The notes: generated from the letters alone by a model not told the origin. A DNA stretch of 64,000 nucleotides from Amoebidium appalachense (GCA_963693365.1 CAVNZM010000013.1:4092001-4156000), one strand, 5' to 3'; positions 21,999 through 46,445 are shown, numbered from the stretch's first letter. Made by a program: numbers and translations.

Positions 21999-24949
21999 CT
22001 TATACTTATTAGATCTCCACTGTATAGCACGCGTGTACAGTAAAAGCGTGGTAATTGATCAATAATACCATCAGCTAGAGAAAGACCAGTTCTACAGGAA
22101 GGTAATATGTATTTAGGTGTTATACACTTGCGAGTGCCATATTTGGCAATATGGTTGAGGCGGTCAGTATATATAAAACGAGACATAAGGCTTAGTTTTT
22201 CAAGGTGTATGCTTTCATCGGGTCTAGTGTCGTGTGGTATCTTTTTCCATTTGTTATATTGCGTGATTATCTTGTGATTGTGTACATGTTTAATAAGTAA
22301 GTGGCAGTCCAAAGTCACACACACACTATTGCGGGGTTTATTTGTATTTGTGCCCAGGGGAGAAGGGGAGAGAGAGGGGAGGAAAGAGGGGAGAGGTGAG
22401 GAGGGGACAGGTCGGATAGAGAAGAGAGGGTGGGAGGGCAAATACTTCTTTAAGCGGCTTATGTGCTTATTGAATTTCAGCGCGAGATAGGATACTCTAG
22501 CAGCTATTGGGACCAGACCATATATCGAGAGCGTTACAGGCCCAGGTTTACAACAGTTGTTAGATAGAAAGGAGGCAACTTCTGCTTCAAGGAAATTTGC
22601 CAAGGGTTTAAGCGCTCTAGTTCTCTCTTTCTTGATCCAAGCGGCGAGAAGGGGTAAACCATATTCACATGCCGGGAAGACAAAAGTGCGAATAAATGTA
22701 AGTCTAATAGAAGGATGGAGGGGTGTGTCTTTAAAAATATTAGCCGAGAAGAAAGCTAACCGCTTACGAGCCAACTCTACCCTCTTTTCGACCATATGGG
22801 GAAACATAACACCAACAGAATCAACCGGAACACCAAGATATTTGTATTCTGGAACTATAGGTACAGGTTTAGATGATAATGTAAATGTGTGTAAATTGTT
22901 AGCTATATCAGGTACAAGAACACCACATTTGTCTATGTTAAGGATCATAAGGTTTGCCTTGCACCACTCTGACACTACATCGAACAATCTTTGCAGGCGT
23001 CTAGGGGTACGGGCAAGGAGGGACAGATCATCAGCATAGAGAAGTGCAGGCGGAAAGTTATTAATAGGGTCATCGTTTTCGGCGTAAATCTTGACAGCCA
23101 AATCATCTATAAATAGGTTAAACAAAAAGGGGCTAAGCAATGAACCCTGCAAGAGACCTCTAGTACGAGCAAAACCATATGAAAGATGCCCATTAACCAC
23201 AGCTCTACCATAGGTTTGAGACAAGAGTGCTTCTAACAGAACACCAATGCAGTGTGGTACACCCCGTGCAGCAAGCTTTTCCCATAGGAGACCAGGGGAG
23301 ACAGAATCGTAAGCAGTTTTCCAATCAATAAAGCCAACATATTGTGCACCAACTTGCATAGAATCGTGCAGTGCCATTATTTGAACATAACATGAATTGT
23401 TTTTACGAAAAGCGGATTGGCATGGGTGTATGTGAAGAATAGATTGAAACCTAGGGTGATGTGCAAATAACCTAAGTAAGCAAGCTTCAAAGAATCTACG
23501 AACAACCTGGGTTAGTGTAATGGGGCGAAAGGATGATATGGGGCCCTCAGAGTCCTTCTTAACTATGGGGATCACTAAGGTATCTAACCAAGATGACGGG
23601 ACATGTCCACATTTAACACACCAAGAAAAGAGAGAGCTTAACATGATAGTAAGATCAGGTTTAATAGCACGATCACTTTCCTTTTGTGGGTAGGAGGGAA
23701 CAAGGATTTTAAGAAACCCAGCAGGGAGTCCATCAGGTCCACAAGACTTACTAGAGCTATAACTAGATATCACAGACCATATGGCATCGGGACTGAAAAA
23801 GGGGAGGATCGATTCTATGGGGATAGATGGGTCTACAGGCCACACAATAGGTTTCTGAGCGGGGGTCCTATCTTTAAACAGTTCCGAGAAATACTTATCA
23901 GAGTCTATGAGGGGGTCTCCAGTGGTATCACCAATAATACGAGCAGGGGGGCCAAATCGATTCATACTAGCAAGCCGGCGCAAGCTTTCCTTTTGAGACA
24001 GGGGTTCACCTAGTCTAGCGGGAGTGGTGTTTGGTAACAAGAGAGCATCGGGATATTCCTTCCTACCACCGCCAGCATAATCACCGAGATCTATCAAATC
24101 ATCAACAATAAAGTTAGTGCATGTATCTAGTACGAGATGTGAATCTGGCCTGGCTTGTGCAGATTCTAATAGGCGCATATATATAGGGTGTTTCGTAGCA
24201 TAGCATACACATACATCGACTCTACCCCACTGTGACTTAAGCTGGGATAGACGGAGGCGAAAGGTGGGAGGAGGAGGGGGGAGCAGATCAAGGGAGATCT
24301 TAGGTAGGAAAAGGATAGGAGAGTGGTCAGATGACCTAGAGAGGTTAGGAGGGAGAGAGAGTTTTGACATGGTTGATGGCCAAAAGGCCACTCCCCAGTC
24401 GGTGTTGTGGGCATGGGATATTTGAGGGAACCGCAAAGTGTGACTTTGGACATACCTTGCTAAAGGGATAGCACGCTCCGGGGGCTTAGATGGGTACCCG
24501 ACACTCACTTGCAGTGTGTCTGTGTGGTGGAGTCGCGTGTTAAAATCACCTAAAATAACAGTGGACATTGGTAACTGTGACAACTCGTGAGTCAATTCGA
24601 CAACCGACATAGATGGTGGGTAATATACAAAAGTAAAAACATTAGAAAGAAACTCTATAGAAACCGAGAATTCCGTTTTTGCTACCGGTTTGCACTTCAC
24701 TCTCACGTGTGGTGCGGCAAGTACAATAATGCCTCGGTTTTTCGCGTAACCGGGGTGTGTGGATGTGTCGACCAATGTAGAGTTGAATTTGTGGTGGTTT
24801 TTAAACTGTGTTTCGCAAATCACTGTAAACGTGTGGTTGTTTGTCTGTTGTTGTATGTAGCTGATTTTATCGTCGAGTGTCCCCGGGGGGAGGCCCTTTT
24901 GGGGGCCCAGTGTCCGAGCATTCCAGAAGAAGAAGGATAAATTAGGCAT
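21923..24949 (-). CDS. LINE ORF2: APE endonuclease and reverse transcriptase (C-terminus frameshifted)
   Basis: 1008 codons from ATG 24949. The N-terminal part (about residues 1-230) is an apurinic-like endonuclease: WNARTL, ICETQFK, VILGDFNTR and SSDHSPI supply the Asn, Glu, Asp and His motifs. The reverse transcriptase lies at about 420-720: SSFRPITLTQ, a GFIDWKTAYDSV A-box, GLLQGSLLSPFLFN, YADD at about 638-641 and KYLGVPVD. After residue about 970 the frame diverges from the left copy because of a two-base insertion, so the Cys/His tail is replaced by a short unrelated peptide ending at 21923. The start overlaps the ORF1 stop as ATGCCTAA. The copy may be enzymatically competent except for the tail. 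Confidence 0.92.
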   Translation of the reverse strand: MPNLSFFFWNARTLGPQKGLPPGTLDDKISYIQQQTNNHTFTVICETQFKNHHKFNSTLVDTSTHPGYAKNRGIIVLAAPHVRVKCKPVAKTEFSVSIEFLSNVFTFVYYPPSMSVVELTHELSQLPMSTVILGDFNTRLHHTDTLQVSVGYPSKPPERAIPLARYVQSHTLRFPQISHAHNTDWGVAFWPSTMSKLSLPPNLSRSSDHSPILFLPKISLDLLPPPPPTFRLRLSQLKSQWGRVDVCVCYATKHPIYMRLLESAQARPDSHLVLDTCTNFIVDDLIDLGDYAGGGRKEYPDALLLPNTTPARLGEPLSQKESLRRLASMNRFGPPARIIGDTTGDPLIDSDKYFSELFKDRTPAQKPIVWPVDPSIPIESILPFFSPDAIWSVISSYSSSKSCGPDGLPAGFLKILVPSYPQKESDRAIKPDLTIMLSSLFSWCVKCGHVPSSWLDTLVIPIVKKDSEGPISSFRPITLTQVVRRFFEACLLRLFAHHPRFQSILHIHPCQSAFRKNNSCYVQIMALHDSMQVGAQYVGFIDWKTAYDSVSPGLLWEKLAARGVPHCIGVLLEALLSQTYGRAVVNGHLSYGFARTRGLLQGSLLSPFLFNLFIDDLAVKIYAENDDPINNFPPALLYADDLSLLARTPRRLQRLFDVVSEWCKANLMILNIDKCGVLVPDIANNLHTFTLSSKPVPIVPEYKYLGVPVDSVGVMFPHMVEKRVELARKRLAFFSANIFKDTPLHPSIRLTFIRTFVFPACEYGLPLLAAWIKKERTRALKPLANFLEAEVASFLSNNCCKPGPVTLSIYGLVPIAARVSYLALKFNKHISRLKKYLPSHPLFSIRPVPSSPLPSFLPSLSPSPLGTNTNKPRNSVCVTLDCHLLIKHVHNHKIITQYNKWKKIPHDTRPDESIHLEKLSLMSRFIYTDRLNHIAKYGTRKCITPKYILPSCRTGLSLADGIIDQLPRFYCTRVLYSGDLISIRWHHLHAQTTHTHTSLTGHVSPNVV

Positions 24950-25916
24950 CGGTTTGGTCCGACACCTGTGGGGTTGGTTCCCACTTGTCGCTTACGGGGT
25001 CGTATGCACGACCTTCCGCCAGCGCGAACAGTTCGCAGAAGAGCTCGATTTCCATCTCGCATCGGCGTTTGCGCTCGAGCAGTTTCTCACCAGAAAACAT
25101 TGGTTCCTTCGTGTCCGTGTCTATCACGCTCGTAGCATCGTTTTCCAACTTTGCGAGGAACTCTTTTGCCTTGCTGATGCGTACACGACAACGTGTGGCG
25201 CACGCATTCTTAGCAGACACTTTACGTTCTTTGTCTGCTTTCTGAATGTTTTCCGGCGCGCATGGGTCGTAGCTTGGGAGGTGGGTGAAGAAGCTTCCAC
25301 ACCCCTTTGTCGCGTCTCGGATGAACGCACGGTTATAGTCGCCCCGTACTGCTACTTCCAGCACATCGTATCCAATGAAGGACAGACAAAGGATGCGAGA
25401 GCACCGAAAGCCGAGAGCCTTGAAGATGGACCACATGGCCCTGTGTGGGCGTCTGCCTTGCTTGACTTTGAAATACACCCTCTCGTATTTGGGTGGGATG
25501 TTGATGTTACCGTTTGCTTGGGTGTTCCCCTTAGCCGGCGGTTTGGGAGGGGAGTTGCGGCGGTACTCGTTGCCTGCAAGAATGCTGGCATATGTTTCCT
25601 TGGCAATTTGGCGGAGCTCGGGTGTTTTACGAGAGTTCGCATATTCTAGGAACTCTGCCGGGAGCTGTGCTTCCGGTCCTGTGTTGTTTTGTGTTGGGGT
25701 GGAAATGTCTCCGTCGCGAGATGTTTGCTCATGAGTTTTGGGGTTTTGCGATCCACTAATGTTTAGCTGGGCTGTGAGTGAATCAATGGTGAGCTTGAGT
25801 TGGGTATTTTCTGTTTGGAGTTTTTCTATCATGTTCTTGAGTGGTAACAGCTCATTTAGCTGTTTCTTAACGAGGGCAAGTTCTGCCAGTACTGTATCAA
25901 CCGAAAGTTTCGGCAT
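24942..25916 (-). CDS. LINE ORF1: coiled-coil, nucleic-acid-binding-like protein
   Basis: The frame is open back to 26063, but the first ATG is 25916, giving 324 residues to TAA 24942. Residues about 1-60 are a Leu-heptad coiled coil (LALVKKQLNELLPLKNM and onward). A Pro/Gln/Asn-rich segment follows, then a basic region and a compact middle domain (LEVAVRGDYNRAF..GCGSFFTHL) that resembles an RRM-like fold, then an acidic/basic helical tail. This order (coiled coil then RNA binding) is typical of LINE ORF1 chaperones that trimerise and coat the transcript. The stop overlaps the ORF2 start by eight bases. Confidence 0.85.
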   Translation of the reverse strand: MPKLSVDTVLAELALVKKQLNELLPLKNMIEKLQTENTQLKLTIDSLTAQLNISGSQNPKTHEQTSRDGDISTPTQNNTGPEAQLPAEFLEYANSRKTPELRQIAKETYASILAGNEYRRNSPPKPPAKGNTQANGNINIPPKYERVYFKVKQGRRPHRAMWSIFKALGFRCSRILCLSFIGYDVLEVAVRGDYNRAFIRDATKGCGSFFTHLPSYDPCAPENIQKADKERKVSAKNACATRCRVRISKAKEFLAKLENDATSVIDTDTKEPMFSGEKLLERKRRCEMEIELFCELFALAEGRAYDPVSDKWEPTPQVSDQTDA

Positions 25917-26154
25917 GGTTGTTATTGTGTTTCTACGGAGTGGTGTGGTGTTATTCTGAATGGGTAGTGTATTGTAAATAATAAACAGACGCACCTGAGT
26001 AGCGCCGGTGCCAGACTGCACCTGCCAGCTGCAGCTGGGGCATCGGATATCAGTGAGGTGCACGGAATCCGAAGACTCAAGAAGTCCGGAAAGCCTTTAC
26101 AAGTTCGAATTCCCAGCCAAATCACTGCCATTTTTAATTATTTTGACGTGTTTG

Positions 26155-26553
26155 CGCGTGTGTGTGTGCGTGGGCGTTCACTCTTTTTCACGTGTTTGTG
26201 TGCGTGTGTGTGTACACGTGTATGTGACTGTATGTGTACACGTGTGTGTTTTGTGTTTGTGTGTCTGTTTTGTGTGTGCGTGTGTGTATGTGTGTGTGTG
26301 TGTGTATGTGTATGTGTGTGTGTGTGCGCGTGTGCGTGCGTGCGTGCGTGCGTGCGTGTGTGTGTGTGTACATGTGCGTGTCTGTGTCTGTGTACACGTG
26401 CGTGTGCGTGCGTGCTGCATGTCGGTGCACACGTGTGTGTGCCCATGGGGGTGCAGGTGTGTGTGTGTGTTTGTTGGGGGGGCCGGGCGGGCAGCGGGGG
26501 GAGAGAGGGAGAGGGAGGGGTTGGGATAGGCGGGTGGGTGGGTCTGGGGGAAA

Positions 26554-26590
<37 letters not shown>
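26155..26590. repeat. Imperfect (GT)n and poly-G tract
   Basis: GT/GCGT units at 26156-26475 and a G run at about 26550-26589. Confidence 0.85.
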
Positions 26591-26592
<2 letters not shown>

Positions 26593-27017
26593 GCCCAGGC
26601 TGAGGGTGTGCGGCCATTGAGAGAAAGAGGGATGCATGGGAGAGATGGGCAGGGGAAACAAGACTTCACGTACGCATTGTAGGACCAGAGGGATGCCTTT
26701 TCAGGTGCCTGTGGGGGCAGTGGATGGGGGAGGGGGAGGGGGGAGGAGGAGAAAGGGATTGATGGATCGATAAGGAAACCAGGGAAGAGGAAGGGGTATG
26801 CCAAGAATGCGTAGGGGGAGGAGCAAAGATCCTGTGGATTGTGGCACATTTCTGTATTAAACAGCAACATGTACAGGAGGCGGGTGGGTGTGCTTGTGTG
26901 TGTATGCATGTGCCTCATGTAGGGGGGGGATTTTTTTTTTTTTTTTTTTTGGGAGGGGGGGGGGAGGGGGGGGGAGGAGGAGGAGGAGGGATATGGAAGG
27001 GGGGGAAAGGTTTCTTT

Positions 27018-27048
<31 letters not shown>

Positions 27049-27999
27049 GGAAGGGGGAAGGTGGGTTTGATACCGTAACTGCACGATTCTCACATGCGGG
27101 AGGTATCATATCCATTTGCTGCACAGCAGCCGACATAGCTTACAGCTCATATTGTACACTCTTACATATAGGCCAACGTGGAACAATATACACTACAACA
27201 TACATCACCGTAGCACAAGGCTAAATTTTCAATCAGAGTGGCAAAAGACAAAACAAAACAAAAACTCAAAAAAGAGTGCGATTCCTACTTTTATGGACAC
27301 AAGGCAGTTTGGGTGATGGTTGGGTGTTGATGGTGTTGTTGCTATAATGTTTGTGTTGTTGCATTTACCCACTGTGTTTTGGATCTCGCATGACGAGTGG
27401 GCGTGTGCATGGATAGTGGCTTAATTTGTGTTTAAAATGGAATATGTGTCACACGAAGTTGTAGGTGTGTGTGTGTGTGTGCGTGCTTGGCATGTGTGTG
27501 TGCGTGCTTGGCATGTGTGTGTGCGCGCGTGTGCATGTGTGTGTGTGTGCGTAAAGTTTTGGGGAAAACGATTAAAACTACGAACAACAATTAATAATAT
27601 CATCACCGTGTATGTTCATTGATACGGCCAACAGGATACGTATTTCTATCCATTCATATGCACAACACCACATCAGGAATCATATTATATCGTCATATCT
27701 CACCTGGTATTCCTATTAAACCATACCACTGACAACACAACTGTACAACCAAGTTCATCCATACACAACCTTCAGCTGTCACCTGTGCTGCCCTTCATGC
27801 TTGCTGCTGTCCAAATGTCTCTGCATACATCATTCTCCTATCTGCAAACTTTGCATTCGTATTAGATGACCATTCTCTATCCCTGTCTTACTTTCTCATA
27901 AACCACCATTAGCAACCACCTCCACCTACCCGACTGCCGATTCTCTCCCTCCACACCAATTCCCACTCAGATGAAATGCAGCTTTCCAGTGATTTATAA
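26591..27999. other. Region with T/G tracts and no recognised gene
   Basis: T-run plus G-run pairs at 26931-26970 and 27012-27060, two direct copies of GTGCGTGCTTGGCATGTGTG near 27475-27520, otherwise A/T-richer unique sequence (27560-27990) without supported genes. Confidence 0.5.
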
Positions 28000-28002
28000 A
28001 GT

Positions 28003-28735
<733 letters not shown>

Positions 28736-28849
28736 CCTCCTCTTTCCCATTCCTCCCCCAACACAACCTCGAGCAAAAAAGAAAAGAAAAGCCGAACATA
28801 ATCACAGCGTGCACACCCACTCACCGGCATTGCCATCTGCCGTGCAGTC

Positions 28850-41740
<12,891 letters not shown>

Positions 41741-42010
41741 CTGTGTGTGTGTGTATGTGTTGGGGGGGGGGGGGGGGGGGGGGGGGGAAGGGGAGGCTAA
41801 GGCGGAGGCGGAGGGTGAGGGGGAGGAAAATGGGATGGGTGGGAACGAGAAGGATTGGGGGGGAAGGGGGGGGGGGGGGGGGGGGGGATGGATGTGTGGG
41901 TAATTATTCACGTCTGTGTGTATGGTGGTATTGGTGGTGTGGGAACTGGGGGGGAGGAGGGGGGGGGGTATGGGTTAAGGGGTGGTTAGGTGAATGGGTT
42001 GTTCGGTGCG

Positions 42011-42045
<35 letters not shown>

Positions 42046-42772
42046 AGGGGGCATTGGTTGAAGGGTTGGTGAAAGTGTATGCAGGTGCAAAGGTGCATTG
42101 GTGAGTGTGAGGAGGAATAAGAGGAACATTATCGACTTAGCACCTTACAACATTGGCGAGGCTACAGGGTTACGAAACACGGATTGCAAACATAGACTAA
42201 TATGGATCTTAGGAGCAGCCATGGTTGGCCAACAGTCACACGGGCAATCTATTGATGCGTTTCATTGTCTCAAATCTGGCCGATTTTGGGCTTCGAGAGA
42301 ACACAACGGGTGTAACACGCATTGAGCTAAACCGGTCTTGTCTTGTGATATGGGTCATCTCATGCTGTGTGGGTTATGCAGTTTACAAGCCCTGTATGCC
42401 AAAAATGATTGGTAGCGGTGACATGTTTTTTTTTTGTTTTTTTTTTTTTGGGGGGGGGGGGGGTGGGGGGGATCTGCTGAAGGGGAGTGAATGATGATAA
42501 TGCATGTGGAGAGGTTAGACAAGCGGTAAGGAGAGGGGGAGATAGGGGGACAGGTGGGGGGGAAGAAGGGGGGGGGGGGGGGGGGGGGGGAGGAGGGGCC
42601 CCGATATTGGACTAAACTCCCTCGAAAATGAAAGGATTGTTTGGGTGTTATCCACGCTTCCCCCCGCATCACCGCCTTGTATGCATTCCACACACACATT
42701 TGTTACCACACAGACACACGTGCACTTACAGCCATGCGTGTATCCCCACCGACCCACACACACACACACACG

Positions 42773-42854
<82 letters not shown>

Positions 42855-42890
42855 ACTAAATTTTGGTCACAGCACCACCTAAACAAAGGT
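41741..42890. repeat. GT+G compounds, T+G pair and (CA)n
   Basis: GT plus G at 41742-41787, G tracts at 41860-41888 and 42010-42044, T plus G at 42426-42470, G at 42568-42592, (CA)n 42776-42852. The non-repetitive part 42100-42420 may hold the 5' end of the PARP-UBC gene (a minus-strand ATG near 42220 is possible) but no exon is supported. Confidence 0.6.
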
Positions 42891-42910
42891 AAAACATCAA
42901 AAGCAACAAT

Positions 42911-43928
42911 TCAGTATATTTCTTTTCCTTGCCTACACATCCGATGATGCTTCCTTACCGATTCCTGCTGGCACGGATACAGTCCAGCTCCCTCTATCTC
43001 ATGCGCGTGAGGCTCCCCACACACAGCACAACGCTTAGGATTCCCACTCAATCGCTCTCTAATACGCCGACCCGACGCAACCAGCAAATTCCCCCCCGTC
43101 CGTGTCATCTCCGAACTGGTACTCGACTAGAAACGGGGATGCGATGCATTCCAGAAACCGTGTTCGACATGTTGGCTGCTGGACATCTGCTGGATGGATG
43201 GTGGGTGTTTCAAGATGGCTGGCGTGAATGCGGATGGAAAGGGTAGAGTTCATTTCCAGGTCTAATGCCTCGAGAATGGATGGGTCTACCTCGGTGCACT
43301 CGCTGAGAATCAAGCGAAGAAGGAGATTGGTTCGGCCAAAATCGTCAACCTCCCACTCAACTTCAAGCCAGTCATAGTTTCCGTCGCGAATGTCGGCAAG
43401 CCATGCTTGGATGCTATCGAAACTGTATGGTGCATTCTCCTCATCGCTTAGTTTGCGTTTTCTTTCGTTGTGTCCCGGGCTGATGTGACTGACAACATCC
43501 ACAACATCGTCTTTCTTTTCGTTTCTAATGAAACCACTGGACAGGAAACGTGCACATTCGAACTCATCTGTCCCCAGTTCAGGGTTTTCGTCAGCGCCTA
43601 TAAGCCCACACGAACGCTCCGGGAAAATCTCGCTCCAGTAAAGTGCCGCCGTTTGTGTGTCTTGAATGAGTGATGTGAACTCAATCTTTAGCACCATGAG
43701 ATGTTCGTTGAAAAGAAGTGGGGTGTCGTCGGACAATTCCAAAACCTGCTGCCGTAGATTCCAAATGTAGTTTTTGCTTTTCTCCACCGTGCCTGACAAC
43801 AGTAATTTGCGCCATGATTGGAAGAAACGAGCAAGACAATCGTCTGTGTTTTCGGCGTTTGGCTGAACGCCAGAGAGCGCGAGGATGGTTTCAAGCTCCG
43901 CATCTTCCTCTTCTTTCCCGCTGTTCAT
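42911..43928 (-). CDS. Acidic protein with C-terminal Cys/His finger; apparent frameshift
   Basis: ATG 43928 (an upstream in-frame ATG at 43991 is possible) gives MNSGKEEEDAELET and about 277 residues, with Leu-rich helices and a KRKLSDEEN basic/acidic patch. At a plus-strand C7 run (43091-43097) this frame soon ends at 43059. Removing one base joins it to the frame ending TGA 42911, which encodes CAVCGEPHAHEIEGAGLYPC and HHRMC, a convincing zinc-binding cluster; total about 338 residues. Either the C7 run is one base too long in the assembly or the gene is truncated. No family recognised. Confidence 0.6.
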
Positions 43929-43991
43929 TTTTGTCTTTCTATGACAAGTAGCATGGGATGTGTACGTGTGAGAAAAACGAAACCCGCGCAT

Positions 43992-45050
43992 GAATTTCCC
44001 CAAGTTCTGTTCATTCCTTAAGCTTGTGTCTTGTTTCTCGTTGCATAAATGTTAGCATCGTACAAGACACTTGTCAAAGCATGCCACGGTTGGACGCCAA
44101 ATATTCAGCGCCGAGCAATCGCACGTGAAGACATGAATGTCCCGGAATTGCAAATGGACCCACGGCCTATTTCCGTGTTTTTTCTCTCTTTTTCTGGACA
44201 CTAAAATGAGCTTTGCACTTGTGCTGCCCATTTGTACAGCTTTTTTTTCTGCAAGTCACGATCTACCGTAGTCGCGCAATTTCACGTGAGCCACATCATC
44301 AGGCTTTTTGGCGCCTTTTCTTTTTTTTGCGTAAGGCCTCAAATTCCGCAAACGAGAAGCCTGGCGGCGGTGGGGGTTCTGGTGGGGGTGAACTTGGTGC
44401 ACCATGTGGAGATGCGGTGTGGAGATGCGGTGTTTCTTTGTGCACATGTTTGCCAAGCGTTGCACAATCAGGCCCACCTTTACGTAAGCATATGGGAAGC
44501 TGCTTTTCTGAAAGCTGTTGTCATGCCGTTGCGGTCGATCGCCAAGTTAATGGAAAGAGAGTTTGAACTCGTGCTACCCTTTTGCTACCCACGGTGCATG
44601 TGTGCAAATTGTGGTCGTTACATGCGTGTTTCTCTGGGTAATAACAGAAGTAGGGAGTGATTGGTGGGTGGGTGCTCTTTTGAAACAAACATACCAAACC
44701 AAGATTACGTTTAGTTGTGGGGTAACACTACTAAATACATCCAGTATTGTTCGAGCTTGAAAGAGCAAAAGGGTAAGCACACCATCTATGTAGCAACTTT
44801 CCTGAAGAGTTCAGTAAAAAGTCCGTTTAAAAAGCAGTAAAAAAAAGGAAGGCGTTTTCCAGCGATTCAGCGTACATTTCAACAAAATATATGACACCTG
44901 TACCTTACAAAAACACCACCGAGAACAATTTTCGCACAACACCTCTAAAAAATACACATTAAACGGACAATTCCTATGTTCCGGCAACAAATCAACCCCC
45001 CCTCCTTCATATTCCCCGCTATTGGCCCCCAGCTCCTACCTCTCAGCTAT
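43992..45050. other. Region between two minus-strand genes
   Basis: A plus-strand frame 44232-44660 is open but lacks convincing protein character; it includes two direct copies of GTGTGGAGATGCG. Otherwise promoter of the 42.9-43.9 kb gene and 3' flank of the kinase-like gene. Confidence 0.4.
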
Positions 45051-46445
45051 CTAGGCCAAACATGCAACAGACATCATCTGATAGTACTTCCTTCCTCCCC
45101 CAAATGCTTGCACGAATGCCCAAATCTGATCGTGAAAGTACTGGATAGCGTTTTCGGGCAGCGGGAAACTTGCCAAAAGGGCAAACATCCACATCCACCT
45201 CTCAGGACCCCTGCAAAAACCCTCCCAGCACGCCTCAAAGGGGTAATCGCTCTCCTTCACCCCCTGCTGGATGAGTGTTTCCCAGTAGTACCGCACCAAC
45301 TCGTTTGCATGTTTCACGAATATGTCCGGTTTAACGTCCGATATCAGCGTTTGTGCGATGTCGATCATCGGTTCGAACGGACCCACCTCCGACCAGTCGA
45401 AAATTGTAAGACCTTGCTGCAAACTTGAATCGTCGTTTGTGGATGCATTCTGCATAAGCATGTTGCTCCCGTGGAAGTCTCCGTGGCACAGCGAAAACGG
45501 TGTTTTCGGGTTTTGTATGTGCTTCTGGAGTTCACCCCAATCTGCACGTGCAAACGACTCGTCGATGATTGCAACGAACTCTGGCGAGAAAACGAGTTTT
45601 CCATCCGAGCCCTTTACCTTTTCCTTGGCAGCTACCCAGCACTTCCGTCCATACTCCACACCTGCCTCCCACTTTCCCCTCCCACTCCCGTTATACCACG
45701 GAGTCGTTTTCAGCCACGATGTTTTCTTTAAGTTTTCGTCGCGCCAGAACATGGCGTGCATCTTTGCAGCGTTGGCGTACATGGCTCGTAGAACGGGCAG
45801 TGGTTCGCGTGGTGGGTCGACCGGACTAGGAATGCCCCACACCTGATTTCCGAAAAACATGTTCACACCCGTGGACACTGTTTTCTCGTTCTCCTGCAAA
45901 GCATCCAACATCAGTATAGAATACTCGCCCAAAATGGCGGATCCGTTGGCGTATAGAACATGTGGAACGAGGGGAGCCAGTTCCTTGAAAATCCCGTCGT
46001 TGACTTCGTTGTAGAAGTACGCCTCACGATGTCCACCCAGGTTGAATACTGCGTTTCGGTTCTTTCTCCCATCGTTGCTCATCTTCAGCACAAACGTGGA
46101 AGGTGCTACGACTCGCGTGCTGCCTCCGTTCTCGGCCACATAGGTGACGTGCAACTTGGACATGGCCCCAATGAACCCTCTGTTTTCATCCAAACCCCCT
46201 ACCTTCACCCCCGAAACGTGTTGTTTTGGGCTGAGAAATCCCTCCTTTCTTAGTGTGCGGGTGAGCCACAGAGCAGAGACGTACGAGTCTCCGGGACGTG
46301 GGGCGAACCCAACACCCGGAAGGATAGAGAGTGTTTTGCGTAAAAGACGAAAAATAACGGAGAGAGGTTGGGCCAAAAGGGAACGGATAAAGCCCTTCCA
46401 CACGTACGTGTTACGCCTCAGGCCACTTAATACGGGTTTTTGCAT
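45051..46445 (-). CDS. APH/choline-kinase-like phosphotransferase
   Basis: ATG 46445 to TAG 45051, 464 residues, single exon. Kinase-like fold hallmarks: FVLKMS (ATP-binding Lys strand), EYSILMLDAL hinge, the Brenner motif LCHGDFHGSNML near residue 320 with catalytic Asp and Asn, and IFDWSEVGPF near 348 in place of DFG. CHGDFHxxN plus DW is typical of aminoglycoside phosphotransferase, choline/ethanolamine kinase and EcK-like (CHK) families. The N-terminal 60 residues are basic and hydrophobic (LSVIFRLLRKTLSILPG) and may form a membrane-associated or targeting helix. It probably phosphorylates a small hydroxylated molecule; the substrate cannot be inferred. The frame is open upstream without ATG. 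Confidence 0.85.
   Translation of the reverse strand: MQKPVLSGLRRNTYVWKGFIRSLLAQPLSVIFRLLRKTLSILPGVGFAPRPGDSYVSALWLTRTLRKEGFLSPKQHVSGVKVGGLDENRGFIGAMSKLHVTYVAENGGSTRVVAPSTFVLKMSNDGRKNRNAVFNLGGHREAYFYNEVNDGIFKELAPLVPHVLYANGSAILGEYSILMLDALQENEKTVSTGVNMFFGNQVWGIPSPVDPPREPLPVLRAMYANAAKMHAMFWRDENLKKTSWLKTTPWYNGSGRGKWEAGVEYGRKCWVAAKEKVKGSDGKLVFSPEFVAIIDESFARADWGELQKHIQNPKTPFSLCHGDFHGSNMLMQNASTNDDSSLQQGLTIFDWSEVGPFEPMIDIAQTLISDVKPDIFVKHANELVRYYWETLIQQGVKESDYPFEACWEGFCRGPERWMWMFALLASFPLPENAIQYFHDQIWAFVQAFGGGRKYYQMMSVACLA

Larger units (their letters stand above)
20869..26110 (-). mobile_element. Nearly full-length APE-type non-LTR retrotransposon (LINE)
   Basis: At least 5.2 kb on the minus strand: a 5' leader, ORF1 (25916-24942), ORF2 (24949-21923) and a roughly 0.9-kb 3' UTR containing (CA)n (plus-strand GT at 21692-21745), an A run (plus-strand T run at 21624-21653) and C13, ending at GAACTATGCATG. 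The 3' end is fixed by the second copy at 9858-11442; the 5' end is a guess. Near identity of the two copies implies recent activity, but ORF2 carries a frameshift near its C-terminus. The clade cannot be assigned by eye. Confidence 0.9.

Noticed and set aside
26034-26117. tRNA gene at the LINE 5' end (GCTGGGG/TCCCAGC pairing and a B-box-like GTTCGAATTCC)
   Set aside because: The T stem and anticodon stem do not pair and the B-box runs straight into the supposed acceptor strand; at most a tRNA-like relic.
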